This document shows, piece after piece, positions 11,901-22,504 of a stretch of 64,000 bases of DNA. Position numbers and translations under genes: made by a program. The DNA lies in assembly GCA_039621445.1 (NCBI GenBank), contig CP154957.1:45008309-45072308 (forward strand), in the 5' to 3' direction. The first letter of the stretch is position 1. Every line of letters starts with the position of its first letter. The notes under the pieces were generated by a model. It was not told the DNA's origin. It made no database searches and saw only the letters and a list, made by a program, of their open reading frames with translations. This stretch comes from Euglena gracilis (Eukaryota; Euglenida; Euglenophyceae; Euglenales).

Positions 11901-14900
11901 CCGCTTCTCCTCCGCCATCTGGTCGTTCACCTCCTGCACCTTCGCCATCCGCCCCTCCACCACCTTGCGGGAGCGCTCCCGGGCCTCGTCCTGTGCCTGC
12001 AAATCACCCCCAAGCACCAGGAAAAAAGCCAACGCCCATATCAGGGGTTTTTTTTTAAGACCGGGAGGGTCCCCCCACAGGGGGAGGGGAGGGTCCCCCC
12101 CACCCACCCACCCCTTGGGGGCCCCGCCAGGGGGGGGGGTCCCACTCAAAATGGCCAAAAATCGCGAAAATGCCAAAAATAGCACCTTTTTCAAAACTTT
12201 CGGCGCCTTCGGCGTCGAAAACATACATCTCTTTAAGGACCCTGGGGGGGTTGCTGGGCTAGGGCTAGAAATTTGGGCTGGCTGGAAATTTGGTCTGGCT
12301 AACCCGCCCCCCCCCCGGGGGGGCTGGACCCCGGCTGGACCCGAACCGGGGCGAGCTGGACTGAGTTCGGAAAAATGCCAAAAAAATGACCTGCAGAACA
12401 CAGTTTTGAAAAAAATGATGCATCTGAAACCCCCAAAAAATGCCCCAAACGCCCCCCAAACCCCATTTTTGGCCACTTTGAACACAGTTTTTCAAAAAAA
12501 TTCAGCGCTTTGCGCCGAAAAATTTTGGGCTGGACCCCCAAAAAGGGGCTAGCTAGCTAGGGCTAGCAGCACCCCCCCCCCCGCCGGGGGAGGGGGCTGC
12601 TGCGGCTGGGCTGGGCCCAAATCGGGGCTGGCTGCAGCCGCCCCCCCCCCCGGGGGGTCGCAAAACCTTAAAGAGATGTATGGTCGAAAATTATATCCCA
12701 CTCCTCCCAGAGGGGACCCGGGGGGGGGGGGGGGGGGGCTCGGCCGAACCCACCCACCCCCCAGGGGTCCACGACTAAAAAAAAACCCCTGGCCCCAATC
12801 TAGCGGACGGGGGCTGATTACAATTGAGCAAATCTCCAAGTGAAACCAAAGTGGCCCTAACCCCTGGTTAAGTTTCTAACAATACCTCAGCACAACGCAG
12901 AAACTGGTTAGCGGTGTTGGCAGCTTGGTGAGCAGGCTATTTCCGGCACCTCCAACCTTTTGAGCAAGGATTGGTGCATTGCCAATTCATGGGATCCATC
13001 CCTGTTGGTTGGGCATTGCCCACTCAAACGGTCCCCACCTGTTGCTTTGGATGCATCAATTTGATATTGGGTGACCATCCAACACTAGCAAATACGCCAA
13101 ATCAATGCCATGTCAATTTAAAAATTCTCTGAAAATTTGGGGGGAAATGACTATGCTGGACTTGGTTGACTTTGTGTTTGGCAGCTATTTCGAAAGAAAG
13201 CATATTAAACAAAATACATCAATGTATGACAAAATAATGATAAAAAGCAAATGACATTCCCACACAGTTTCAAATACAACAATGTAACCCAATGTAAATC
13301 ACAACAATAAAGGTGAGCTCCGAACATTTGCTTTCTGCTTTCTATGACCAAACTTTTATCCTCACCCCCCCTACCATGCATGCACCGGGGGGGAGGCGCT
13401 TGCTTGACCTCGAAAAAAAAAATGCGCAACGTGCAAAGTCTGAGAGAAAAGGCACAAAAATTACGAAATTGGCCGTTCGTGTCCAGGAGGACAAGTAAAT
13501 TTCCCACTTAAAACCCCCATCAAAAAAAATGACTGAAAACCAAGAGACAAAAATGACCCAAAAATCACATGGTATGCCGAAAAAAACAGGTGTGGTGGGC
13601 ATGCAAACTTATGAGGTTTTGGCAAAAACAAATAAATTACCCAAAACACCATGTTTTATCCCCCTGGTGCAAAAATAGGGGTGTCCTTTTTTAGTCCTCT
13701 TTTGGTTACACACTAAGCCTCGACTTATAACCAAGGTGGCCCGCCGGGGGGGGGGGGGGTTGGACCCCCATTTAGCCCAGGGGTAAGCTTCGCCCTTACC
13801 CATAAAGGGATAAGAGCTCAGCGACCCCCCCACCATAACCCCCCTTTCAGGGCCAACCAACAAACAGGACCCTGCACCCTCCAGAGAGTTATGAGCAGGG
13901 GTGGGGAGCGAGGAGGGGGCCAAAGGGGAGGGAGGTGAAGTTACCTGAATAATATATGGGGGAGGGGTCGACGTTTTGGCCCTTCTGCGGGCCAGCCACA
14001 AGCCCCCCCCCTTGAGCTTTCAACAACCGACCCAAAAGGCGGACCTGGGCCTCATTGGGGGGGGGGGGCAGCCCATAGGGTCCGACACCGACAAGATGTG
14101 TTCTAAAGATGCATGAAAAGCTGCCCAGCATGCCTTCCTGCGACCCTCTGCTTGCTCAGCCTCCTTCAAAGCCCGATCTAGTATGACGCGGTGAAGCTCC
14201 TCCTGCTGCAGCTCTTGCCACAGTTGGATCTCCACCTGCTTCAACTCCCGGTTCCGGATCCGCTCAAAATCATTGAGATGCGTACTACTCTGGGGAGAAG
14301 GATTCGGATTTCCCACAATTGGTTGCACGTATGTCCTCAGAGAACCACCCTGATTTCACGGCGAGTAATTTGTTGCAAAAGCATTGAAGTACACTGAGAA
14401 AGGTATTAACAAAGAAAGCAATACGATGTGTTTGACTGAGAAAATTTGTCCTGTCTGTGCACCTTGTCATTGGTGCAAAAAAAAACAGAGCTTTGAGCCA
14501 CCTTGAACAATGTCTATTGGTAAAAGGTTGGCTTCCTCACTACCTGTCGTGCAACGACACCTGAGGCATTGAAGAAGATCTGGGGGGAGACCCCGCAGCA
14601 AGCAGAGCATCCAGCAACTCCGGTACTGCAGTAGGGCTCTCTGCTGCATTGGAACGTGTTGGGCTTTGTGGTTGAGAGTCTCCAACGGCAGAAGTCAATT
14701 CTCTGTTAGCAAAGATGGCGATTTCTGGAGTTTGGACAACAATGACGACAAGAAGGTTAGGGTAGCCATTCGATCAAAAACATAGCTACGCTGAAGCAGG
14801 ATATGCAACAAGGCTCCTCAAATTTCGCAATCCAAAAAAAAATTCAAAAAAGCACAAAAAAAGTGCAAAAAAAAGTTGCAAGTGTATGTAAATTCCTTTA

Positions 14901-17369
14901 GGAGTTCCCTGGGATGTACTTTCTCACAAATATTTCATTAAACAACTGCTGGTATGTGAAATTGGTCCCAAAATGTGCGGTATGTCACTTCCAGTCTCTG
15001 AAAGTGGAGAAATTTGCCTGTACAAATGCCCTCCCCAAAAATCAGAAAGGCAAAATGTGCAAAAGAAATACAAAAATGTAGTGTTTCACAAGGTTTTCAT
15101 TGTGCAAAAAAAACTGCAAATCATGCAAAAAATGAAATTTTCAAGGTTTTGGATTATGCAAGAAATGCAAATGGCCATGCCCCCCGCCCCGAGCTATGCC
15201 CATCCCTGGGACTCTTTGCGGCCCAATGGGAACAGTACAGGGGAGAATATCATGGGGGGGACCTGGGTCCCCCTCCCCCAGCTGTTCCCAGACCCCACCA
15301 AATTTTAAGCACATTCTCCAAAAAGAATTTTTTGAAAACATCCAAAAACGGCGATCTTTGAAAAATCATAAAAAAAGGTGCTATGACAGTGAGCTATTCC
15401 CGTCCCCCCCCCTTTATGAGAATAGCTGGGGGGAACAGCTCGGGGGGGGGGGGGGGGATGGTATGCAACTTGCACATTCCTCCCCGGCTGAAGGTCTTCC
15501 ATTTCTGTGCAGTGCACAACCATTTAGAAATGACAGAACTGTGAACTTGGAAGTAGAAAAGGTTTGGAACACATCAGGGAAACATCTCCTTTGAAATCCA
15601 CCGTGTACCGTAGTTGGGGGGGGTGTTCGGCTTTTTGGCAATTGGTGTACCCAGTCTCCAACCATACAATCACTTGGTCATTAGCCGACCCCTTTCCCCT
15701 CCCCTTCGGGAGGAGGGGGGGCGACTGACTGGTTTTTGCTGACTGACTGACTGGTTTTTTGCCCAAATATGAATGGGAGTCGACCAAAACCACCCAAATC
15801 CCCCAAATAATGTTCCCCGAAACATTCCCACCCCGTCAGGCTTCTTTTTAAGACCCGGGGGGGGGGGTCCCCCACCCTCCCAGGGTGGCGCGGGACCCCC
15901 CCGGGGGGGACCCCCCAAAATCGGGCCCGTTAAAGGCAATTTTCAAATTTTTTCGGCGCTTTGCGCCGAAAAGGTATACCCAGCGCCTCCGGCGCGGGAC
16001 CCCCCCCCCGGGGTGGGGGGTCCGGCCCGGACCCACCCACCCACCCACCTCCCCCCGGGGAGGGGGGGTCTGCTGACTTAAAAAGAAGCTTGCACCCCAT
16101 ATTACCCCCTTGGCCTGGGACAGAACTTCCATTGCCCAAATAATTCAAAAAAAGTGAGGGAAATCAAGCAAGACAGAAAACTCCCATTTCTCATTTTTGA
16201 AAAATAACTGGCTCCAAAATTTTGACGCAATATCAACCTAAATTTCAAAAAAAAAATGTCCAACACTCAGAAATTATTGAAAAATGTGCACGAAGTATTT
16301 CTAAACTTGAAAAATATGCCCAAATGATGTGCCTCCACCCCGACTTTGGATGCAAAACAATACACCCCCAGTGCATTATTTGGGGGGGTTAGGTGACGTC
16401 GAAAGCGCAGGAAAAAAATTGGGGCATTTTCCTTCAATTTTGTAGTCAAATTCCCTTGCATCCCATCCCCCTCCTCCAGAGGTTCGTTAAGAAATTTTAT
16501 GTCTCGGACTTTTGCCTGCTAACATTCTTGGTGTTGTTTATTTCCCAACATCAGCAGGATAAGATTGAGGGAGAGGGCAAAAACAGAATAGAATGGCCAG
16601 AGAACACGCCACAGCCTGCACTGCCTTGGGGTGAGGAGAGATGAGAACACCTTTGCTTGCTAGGGCTCAACTTCGTGGACTTGAAGAACAATTGGTGCAG
16701 CACAAGTTCTCGTTCCTCTTCAACAAGCTTCAATTTTGCTTGCCTTCTTCTCTCTGCCATATTGAAGCGCATGATGACTTTCTGCTCACTCACATTTCTT
16801 CCCTCAAACAACTCCAAAGGTCGAAATAATAAATCAGCAACCTGAAGAAAGACAAGGGATCATTGTGCAGATGAAAAAAGGTGTGAACCTGAATCCCTTG
16901 CCGGCTGCAAGCCAATAGTGTAACTTTGTCCAACTCAGCATGGTCATCTTCCAATCGAAAAAGGTTCCGGAAATGCAAATCACGTCCAACTTCGTCATCT
17001 TCAGAAAGAGCAGCAGGTGGGGTTTGATCTGCTTCCATCAGCTCGAGGGACATACAAAAAGAGACATGTGACCACTGCAAAATCAAATACAAGCTACACG
17101 ACCGGCCAAGGAGTGCCTGTAAAAACTGCACAATATTGCAAGAGTTCAAAGACATTTTTTAGGTGTCCACGATCCAGCAAAAATCCCATTCGGGGAAAGC
17201 GGGGACTTCGGGTCGGGGGGGGGGGGGCACCACACCCCCACCTGTTGTTGAAAACGGGGCACAATTTCAAGAAGGCCCTGGCCTGAGCCAACCAGGGCCA
17301 GCAGAAAACAGTGGTTGCAGCCCTGGAAGTCCTCCTCCCGGGCAAGGGTCCTCGCCTCCACTCGAGAAC
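5929..17369 (-). CDS. Multi-exon coiled-coil protein, probably ciliary or cytoskeletal; family not identified (5' end missing)
   Basis: Thirteen exons, read in transcript order on minus: 17369-17293, 17074-16889, 16841-16672, 14702-14561, 14289-14089, 11996-11766, 11411-11211, 11039-10908, 10681-10548, 9029-8948, 8233-8055, 7093-6872 and 6325-5929. All have AG acceptors and GT donors, and reading phase is kept across every junction, giving about 780 codons. The N-terminal part is globular (LAREEDFQGCNHCFLLAL, then an acidic EDDEVGRDLHFRNLF segment). The middle, about residues 200-630, is highly charged coiled coil (AERRRQAKLKLVEEERE, REERRLAEEERLKQERAQLL, EKHYQKEQHLLTRQEKIAQL). The C-terminal third is Ser/Pro-rich and probably disordered. 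The first coding exon was not found. Charged coiled coils of this type are common in axonemal and basal-body proteins, and the other gene here is a dynein, but function is inference. The 8055 donor and the final stop are the least certain boundaries. Confidence 0.75.
9121..9540. mobile_element. Inverted-repeat element with ~100-bp termini
   Basis: The left end (CCCGGGGGGGTACTAAAG, then TTCACCCCACAATGGCCAC and GGGGTTAGTGAAGGGCGTAG) recurs inverted at 9410-9540. The arms are about 100 bp and nearly identical. The core (about 9232-9400) is GC-rich and encodes nothing recognisable. The right end carries an extra unit of the CCCCGGGGGTACCAAAG terminus. It lies in a host intron. Confidence 0.75.
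10146..10179. repeat. Short palindrome
   Basis: TTGTTGGCGGGGG and its reverse complement CCCCCGCCAACAA flank a short GTCGAC-containing centre. It lies in an intron of the coiled-coil gene. Confidence 0.7.
12042..12794. mobile_element. GC-rich inverted-repeat element in an intron
   Basis: The left end CAGGGGTTTTTTTTTAAG is matched by an inverted ACTAAAAAAAAACCCCTG at the right end. The interior is made of C/G runs, short palindromes and GGCGCCTTCGGCGTCG-type blocks. The element at 15840-16088 has a similar plan. No coding sequence is convincing. Confidence 0.55.
12800..14088. other. Intron sequence without recognised gene
   Basis: Mixed AT-rich sequence with an isolated G run near 13747 and pyrimidine-rich stretches. 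I see no coding exon here. It lies between two exons of the coiled-coil gene. Confidence 0.5.
15177..15445. repeat. Dispersed repeat family E, copy 1
   Basis: It shares with 18345-18690 the blocks GGCCCAATGGGAACAGTAC, CCGAGCTATGCCCAT/CAGCTGTTCCC and GTGCTATGACAGTGAGC, in the same order. Termini are C/G runs with inverted CCCGAGCTATTCCC motifs. It is non-coding and intronic. Confidence 0.7.
15840..16088. mobile_element. Small TTAA-containing inverted-repeat element
   Basis: The termini GCTTCTTTTTAAG and CTTAAAAAGAAGC are exact inverted repeats with TTAA at the inner edge. The interior is C/G runs plus GGCGCTTTGCGCC and GCGCCTCCGGCGC palindromes. It is too short to encode anything. Confidence 0.7.
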
Positions 17370-17399
17370 CTGAAGTACCAGAATGTTTGGAACCCTGTC

Positions 17400-17935
17400 C
17401 AAATGTTTTGCACATAAAAGTTGTTGGGGGATTTTTGTCTACAAACTATTTGAATGACTGAAAATTGCTCAACGGGTATATTTGCCACTCATGCCACCCA
17501 AAATTGTGCATTTCACGCCCGAAAAAAAGAGTTTACACCAAATTTACCCAGAATTAGGCATTTGCCAACCCAAATTGGATATTGCCTCCTGGATTGGGCA
17601 TTTGTCTCTCAAAATAGGGACCTTTTCAAAAAGTAGGAATTTGGCACACACAAAGTCGGGACCACCATTCAAATTTCGGTGTTTTACACCCTAAATTAGG
17701 CATTTGCCACTCAAAATTGGGCATTGGCACACCAAATTAGGGATTACCAATCAAATTTCAGTTCTTTTAGACCCAAAATTAGGCATTTGCCACTCAAAAT
17801 TAGGAATATCCATATGAAATCGGGAATTTGATCCTCAAGATTAGGAATTGGCACACTAAATTAGGAATTTGCCTCTCAAAATTCTGAACTGGCACACCAA
17901 ATTAGGCATTTGCTATCAAGACTTAGCTAAACAAA
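17400..17935. repeat. Degenerate array around AATTAGGCATTTGCCACTC
   Basis: Roughly 20-30-bp units of AAATTAGGAATTGGCACAC and AATTAGGCATTTGCCACTC are repeated with substitutions. Related sequence occurs at 24190-24310, 28350-28530, 31020-31200 and 52530-52660. No coding potential. Confidence 0.7.
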
Positions 17936-17936
17936 A

Positions 17937-17995
17937 GACCCGGCTTCCGTCACGCCGTCGGCCAGCCATCGGCCAGCCGTGTGCTCCCCCATGAA
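17937..17995. repeat. Dispersed GTCACGCCGTCGGCCAGCC repeat, copy 1
   Basis: GTCACGCCGTCGGCCAGCC followed by a second CGGCCAGCC and GTGCTCCCCC. Further copies lie at 22505-22552, 52448-52495 (inverted) and 53003-53040. Two copies abut the AATTAGGCATTTGCC array, so this may be the end of one element family. Confidence 0.65.
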
Positions 17996-18059
17996 GCATC
18001 AACCTCAAAATGACCATTCTAAGAGGAAAGGAGCAAAATTTCACCCATGAGAATTTGAC

Positions 18060-18186
18060 CCCCAACCATCAAAACGGTGAACTTCACCGGTGAACTTCAC
18101 CGCCAAAAGTACCCCCCCCCGGTGAACGTTCACCGGTGAAGTTCACCGGGGGGTCCGCAGCCCCCCCCCCCCGTACCGCCTAACCT
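18060..18186. repeat. Family C element, right-half fragment
   Basis: It carries the GGTGAACTTCACCGGTGAA palindromes and the trailing GTCCGCAGCCCCCC/CTAACCTCCC block seen at the right ends of the fuller copies (32787-33199 and 35844-36249). The left half is absent. Confidence 0.7.
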
Positions 18187-18344
18187 CCCCAGTCTACCGT
18201 TTGGCACTCTCCCCCCGGGAGGCCGTACACAATGGGGGGGAGGTGCACAATGGGGGGGAGGTATACAATGGGGGGACATGCCTGTGGATGGCCGGGCGAG
18301 GTGCATTCCTCTGGTGCATGCTGCCCCCCCATTACCGTGCCCCC

Positions 18345-18690
18345 CCCCCCCGAGCTGTTCCCGTCCCCGGGACCCTTTACGGCCCAATGGGAACAGTACG
18401 GGGGGGGGGACAGCTCGGGGGGGGACCTAGGTCCCCCCCCCCCGAGCTATTCCCATACCCGACCCTCGGGCAACCCAAAAGGGGTCATTTTTGGCAACTT
18501 TTTTGGATGTTCGCAAAAAATGGTCAATTTTGTGCACATTTGCCAAAAGGTGATTTTTGAAAATGGTCCAAAAACGTCGATTTTTGACCACTTTCTTAGG
18601 AAGTTCTTTATAAAAAGTGCTATGACAGTGAGCAATTCCGGTACCCCGAATGGGAATAGCTCGGGGGGGGGGAATAGCTCGGGGGAGGGG
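18345..18690. repeat. Dispersed repeat family E, copy 2
   Basis: Collinear with 15177-15445: CCGAGCTGTTCCCGTCCC, GGCCCAATGGGAACAGTAC, a pyrimidine-poor middle, then GTGCTATGACAGTGAGC. The ends repeat the GGGAATAGCTCGGGGG motif in inverted form. Confidence 0.7.
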
Positions 18691-18737
18691 GAGGACATGG
18701 TATGTATCTCCCCCCAGGGGGTACTTACCGGGGACCG

Positions 18738-19838
18738 ACAAATACCGCGGGTGGGTAATTCCCGCTCAGGCTTAAACGCGGCCATTTTAGGCGCGCTGTA
18801 TTACCGCGCGGTCCATGGCCGAAGCGCAAGTTAGTAGGATCGCGAAAATCTTCGCGATCCAACATTTTGCCGAAATACTGGGCTGAAAGCTGTGCAATTC
18901 GTGTGTCTGACACTTGGGAAAAAAAACTTTGTATGACAGCAAGGAACCCATTGCGTGAAAAATCCGGAAGATGATATATTTTTGTCGGCAGAAAGCATGA
19001 AAAAAATTAATAATAGCGCGCTGTTATGCCGTGCGTTCCGGAGAGACGCCGCGTTGTAAAACCCCGCGGTACCCTCACCCCCCCTCAAAGTGTCCCCCCC
19101 CCCCCTCAGAGTGGCCAAAATGTTTTGGCCAATTTGGTCCCCCCCCAAAGTGGCCGCTTTCTTTTGGCGCCGAAGGCGCTTGAGCCCAAAAATTGACCCC
19201 CCCCCCAAAGTATCCCCTCCCCCAGAGTGGCTGTTTTGGGGTCCCAAGCTGCCTGGAGGGTGGTCAAAGGTTGGGGGGGGGTAATTGTCGCCGCGGCAAT
19301 TACCCACCATACTTGTAGCTAGTGCGCCGCGGCGCTCCTGCCGCGGCGCAAATTTTCTTTTTCCGCGGTGGTCGCGGCGCACAGAAAGATTTTTGCCGCA
19401 GCTGTCGCGGCACGAGCAAAATTTATTGCCGCGGTGGTCGCGGCGCAAGCGGAAAAATTTTCCGCGGTGGCTGCGGCACAAAAATTTTTCCTGCCCGGAG
19501 CTCAAATACGTATTGGCAGCAACACAACACCCAACGTTTTTTTGGTGGAAACAAATAGATCGATAGAAGTAGAAGGCGCTCACCCGGGCTTTGGCAAAAC
19601 AAAGTGTTGCCAAGGCAGCACCCCACCCGTTGAATTTTTCCAAAAAAAGTTTCCGCGGCGGTCGCGGCGCACACATAAACCAGTGCCGCGGCATTCGCGG
19701 CGCACAGAAAAAATTTTGCCGCGGCGCTGCCGGTGACAAAAAATTTTCTTCCGCGGTGGTCGCGGCGCACGGAAACATTTTTTCCGGTCGCACTAACTGC
19801 AAGTATGTTACCCACCCGCGGTAAAAGGTAATGGGGGG
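18738..19838. mobile_element. Inverted-repeat element with GC-rich internal arrays and a nested repeat
   Basis: TACCGCGGGTGGGTAA near 18745 is matched by TTACCCACCCGCGGTA near 19810. Inside lie a family D copy (19065-19285) and two arrays based on CCGCGGTGGTCGCGGCGCA (19335-19500 and 19650-19790). A 323-codon minus-strand frame crosses the element, but its sequence merely follows the GC repeats and I do not call it a gene. Confidence 0.6.
19065..19285. repeat. Dispersed repeat family D, copy 1
   Basis: Blocks ACCCTCACCCC, CAAAGTGGCCGCTTTCTTTTGGC, GGCGCCGAAGGCGC and CCCCTCCCCCAGAGTGGC are shared in order with 53565-53772. It is nested within the element at 18738-19838. Confidence 0.75.
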
Positions 19839-19850
19839 TACATTGTGTCA

Positions 19851-19946
19851 AGAACTGTGTTTGGGCCAAGAGTTAGGGGGAGCCCAGGGGCGGGGACCAC
19901 GGCGCCCTTGGGCCCCCCTAAAACCTTGGCCCAAAACACTGTTCTT
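19851..19946. mobile_element. Hairpin element, family 1 copy 1 (~96 bp)
   Basis: An imperfect whole-length palindrome with ends AGAACTGTGTTTGGGCC and GGCCCAAAACACTGTTCT. Fuller copies in the opposite orientation occur at 48107-48216 and 49879-49987; this one has lost the GGCGCC centre. It abuts family A copy 1. Confidence 0.85.
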
Positions 19947-19948
19947 GT

Positions 19949-20657
19949 TTAAACCGGCGTTTGAGACGCCGGGTTCAGGACAGAACCGGCGTCCCCCTTT
20001 ATGGGTTTTATGGACGCCGGTTCTGTCCTAAAACCCGACGTTAGGAACGCCGGTTTTGTCCAAAACGTGGTGAAAATTTGGTGAAAATTGGCCCAGATTT
20101 GGAAATAGAGTAGCGTGCAGCGTGGAAAGATCTAACGACCACCGCTGGTCGTCTGTTGAAAAGAGCTTTCGATCGAGGGGTAACTTGGTACCCTAACGTT
20201 GCACGCAGCCCGAGATACGCTCGCGATCGTCGGATCGGCCAGAATCTGAGTCGAAATTTGTGGTGATTTTCAGTGATTTTTGGTTTAAGATGCTTAATAA
20301 ACCCTACAGAAACGTTTTCCCTCTTCGAATCAACGACCTGAGGGCCTTGGGGGGGCACCAGAGCTGTGAAATTAGGATTCCCCACTGACAGAAAATAAGA
20401 GCTGCAGGCGGCGTGGCTGAATTTGGTGAGTGATCGCCAGTCGTCTGATGGAAAGAGCTGTCGATTGAGGGGTGACTTTGTACTAGGACGATTGACACAT
20501 CCAGAAATACCCTCGCGATCGCCGAAATTTGATGAAATGCAAAGTGGCGTGACATTGCAGATAAGTGGTCGGAGATTGGTCCTGGGAGTGTCCTTTGACC
20601 GAAGGGTGGGGACACCGGTTCTGTCCTGAACCCGGCGTCTCTAAAACGCCAGTTTAA
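19949..20657 (+). mobile_element. Family A TTAA element, copy 1
   Basis: Terminal inverted repeats of about 49 bp (CCGGCGTTTGAGACGCCGGG..., repeating GGACAGAACCGGCGTCC) are flanked by TTAA at 19949-19952 and 20654-20657. The interior is highly similar to copies at 22692, 28766 and 43547 and contains two diverged halves that each include an AGAGCTTTCGATCGAGGGGT-like block. No protein is convincingly encoded, so it is probably a non-autonomous DNA transposon of a TTAA-specific type. Confidence 0.8.
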
Positions 20658-20664
20658 ACAAGGG

Positions 20665-21118
20665 TAGGGGGGGGGGAAATGCGCTCCCCGGCCTCGGAAA
20701 AAATGCGCAAAAATGCGCAAAAAAATGCGCAAAAAATGCGCATTTTTTGAAAAAATGCGCAAAAATGTGCAAAATCCGAGAAAAAATGCGCAAAAATCAC
20801 GAAAATGCAAAAATTACCCAAAAACATGCAAAAATGGCACCAAATTTGAAGAAATTATGTAGAATAATGAGGAAAATGTATGTTTCAAAAAAGTCAAATT
20901 TTCAAATTTTTGCAAAAAAATTGCAAAAATGGTCAAAAAATGCGAAAATTTTGGAAAATCACGAAAAAATGTGCCAAAAAGCAAAAAAATGTGCTAAAAA
21001 AAACGAAAAAAATGCGCAAAAAATGCGGAAAAATGCGCAAAAATGCGCATTTTTGGAAAATTTGAAAAATGCGCAAAAAATGCGAAAAAATGCGAAACGC
21101 ATTTCCCCCCCCCCCTGC
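20665..21118. mobile_element. A-rich AAATGCGC-repeat element with G/C-run termini
   Basis: GGGGGGGAAATGCGC at the left is inverted at the right as GCGAAACGCATTTCCCCCCC. The interior consists of AAAAATGCGC-type units and A-rich sequence. It splits the junction between family A copy 1 and the short GGGGTGGCGGACGCC hairpin. Confidence 0.65.
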
Positions 21119-21320
21119 AAGGGGTGGCGGACGCCACCCCTTTTTTGTAGTAGAAACCGTGTTTTGGGCGAAGATTTAAGACTTTTAAAGTCTCGAAATC
21201 GGCCCAAACACGGTTTCTATAAGAAAAAGCGGGGTCCGATCACGATTCCCGGTGGAGAAACGGGGGGCGCCGTCGGCGCCCCCCGTTTCTCCACCGGGAA
21301 TCGTGATCGGACCCCGCTTT
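21118..21320. repeat. Three consecutive hairpins
   Basis: GGGGTGGCGGACGCCACCCC (21120-21139) is followed by a hairpin with GAAACCGTGTTTTGGGC arms (21153-21219; second copy at 49991-50058). A near-perfect hairpin with about 46-bp arms around GGCGCC-GTC-GGCGCC comes next (21227-21320). They are stacked directly before the TTAA end of the next element. Confidence 0.8.
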
Positions 21321-21324
21321 TGTC

Positions 21325-22446
21325 TTAAAACCGTTAACCAAGTTCACGGGCTTCCTCGCAGTAGGCAAGCGCTTCCTAACGAGATGCCTAGGGGGTCAAA
21401 AATCTCGTTTTTGGCGTTCACGGGTGAACTTTGGCCGTTCACGGGTGCCGTAGTGCGCACCCGTGAACGGAATTTCCGTCCACGGCTGCCGTGCGTGCAC
21501 CCGTGAACCGACCACGGTTGCGCAAGGTGTTACCCGTGATCGGAATTTGAATTTTTTGGGGTTTTTAACATTTGTGTTTCTGTCTGTCTGCTGCTTTTCC
21601 CCACAGTCCGATGAAGCGTTTTGCCAACATGATGGAAGCACAGATGCCCCGCCCCCCCAACGTAGATGAATTTCTGGCTGTTTTACGTGGTGCCAGCTCC
21701 CTAGGAGCTGCTGCAGTGGATGCCCTTTTAGGCAGTCTCCCCACCGGTGGTCAAAATTGTGACTTGGGCCCCAAGAACCATGCCGCAGTAAAGTGTTGCC
21801 AGCTCCTCCAGGAATGCGGCGAGGTGGTCGGCGTACTTGAACTGGCACGCAGACCCGGCGCCGGAAGGCGCCACCGTTATCCAAATTCTGTCTGCTGTCC
21901 CTTCCGTTTTCCCACCCGCACCCCCGTCCTCTACTCCGTTGTGCCCACGGTGTGGTGTGCGTGCTTTTAGTGACACGGATGTGGGTGCAGCCAAAAGTGT
22001 TCGTTGTTCCGTTTGTGGCGAGACGTATCATTTTGTGTGTGCTGAGCTGCGTCGCGCGCCGAAAAAAGCGTGGATTTGTCAGGGTTGTCGTTGAGTTATC
22101 CGTCCCGTTGTTCCTCTGACCATGCCGAAAGGCATCGCGAGCATGTGCCTCGCACCGAAATTTAGTTTGTCGCGTGTCAGTTCCCTATGCCACCTCTTGC
22201 ATTCCTGCCCCCACCCCTCAAGTTCACCAGGTTCGCCATTTGTTTCAAATCCTCTTCCCTACTGCATAAATATTTTCCCTTTTTTAAAGGCAAAATTCCG
22301 TCCACGGCTGCCGTGCGTGCACCCGTGAACCGACCACGGGTGCGCATATGTGAAAACGGGGTCCGTTCACGGGTGCCGTAGTGCGCACCTGTGAACGCAC
22401 CCCGTTTCCTCACGTGGGGAAGCCCGTGAACGGTTAACGGTTTTAA
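21325..22446 (+). mobile_element. PHD-finger TTAA element 1
   Basis: Flanked by TTAA (21325-21328 and 22443-22446), with terminal inverted repeats AACCGTTAACC plus GTTCACGGGCTTCC. Inside each end lie several GTTCACGGGTGCCGTAGTGC and CACGGCTGCCGTGCGTGC units in both orientations, like transposase-binding arrays. The only gene is the PHD-finger protein between them; I see no transposase. Related elements: 47684-48942 and 55735-57271. Confidence 0.75.
21611..22094 (+). CDS. PHD-finger protein of element 1, one frameshift
   Basis: The start ATG at 21611 follows a polypyrimidine tract and CAG (21606), as after a 5' intron. The N-terminus has KRFAN...MPRPP..DEF, shared with the proteins at 47985 and 56029. 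The frame shifts near 21835. The second frame (to the stop at 22094) ends in a C4HC3 zinc finger: CPRC, CSVC, HFVC and CQGC at PHD spacing. PHD fingers usually read histone tails, and some transposon proteins carry them. The central domain seen in element 3 appears to be missing. The frameshift may be damage, sequencing error or a missed intron. Confidence 0.6.
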
Positions 22447-22504
22447 TGGGGGAGGGGGATGGTAGGCATTTGCAACACAAGGTCAGCTGAACAAAATGAC
22501 CAAA

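Noticed and set aside
11592-12552. Long frames on both strands of about 300 codons
   Set aside because: Only the 11766-11996 part on minus is a phased exon; the rest reads through intron and GC-rich repeat.
18831-19802. A 323-codon minus-strand protein
   Set aside because: It crosses a nested repeat and the CCGCGG arrays, and its sequence follows those repeats; there is no independent sign of coding.
20041-20385. A conserved protein in family A (GNPNF..., FWPIRRSRAYLGLRA)
   Set aside because: Similar frames appear in all copies only because the DNA is similar; they are short, lack starts in common positions and shift frame between copies.
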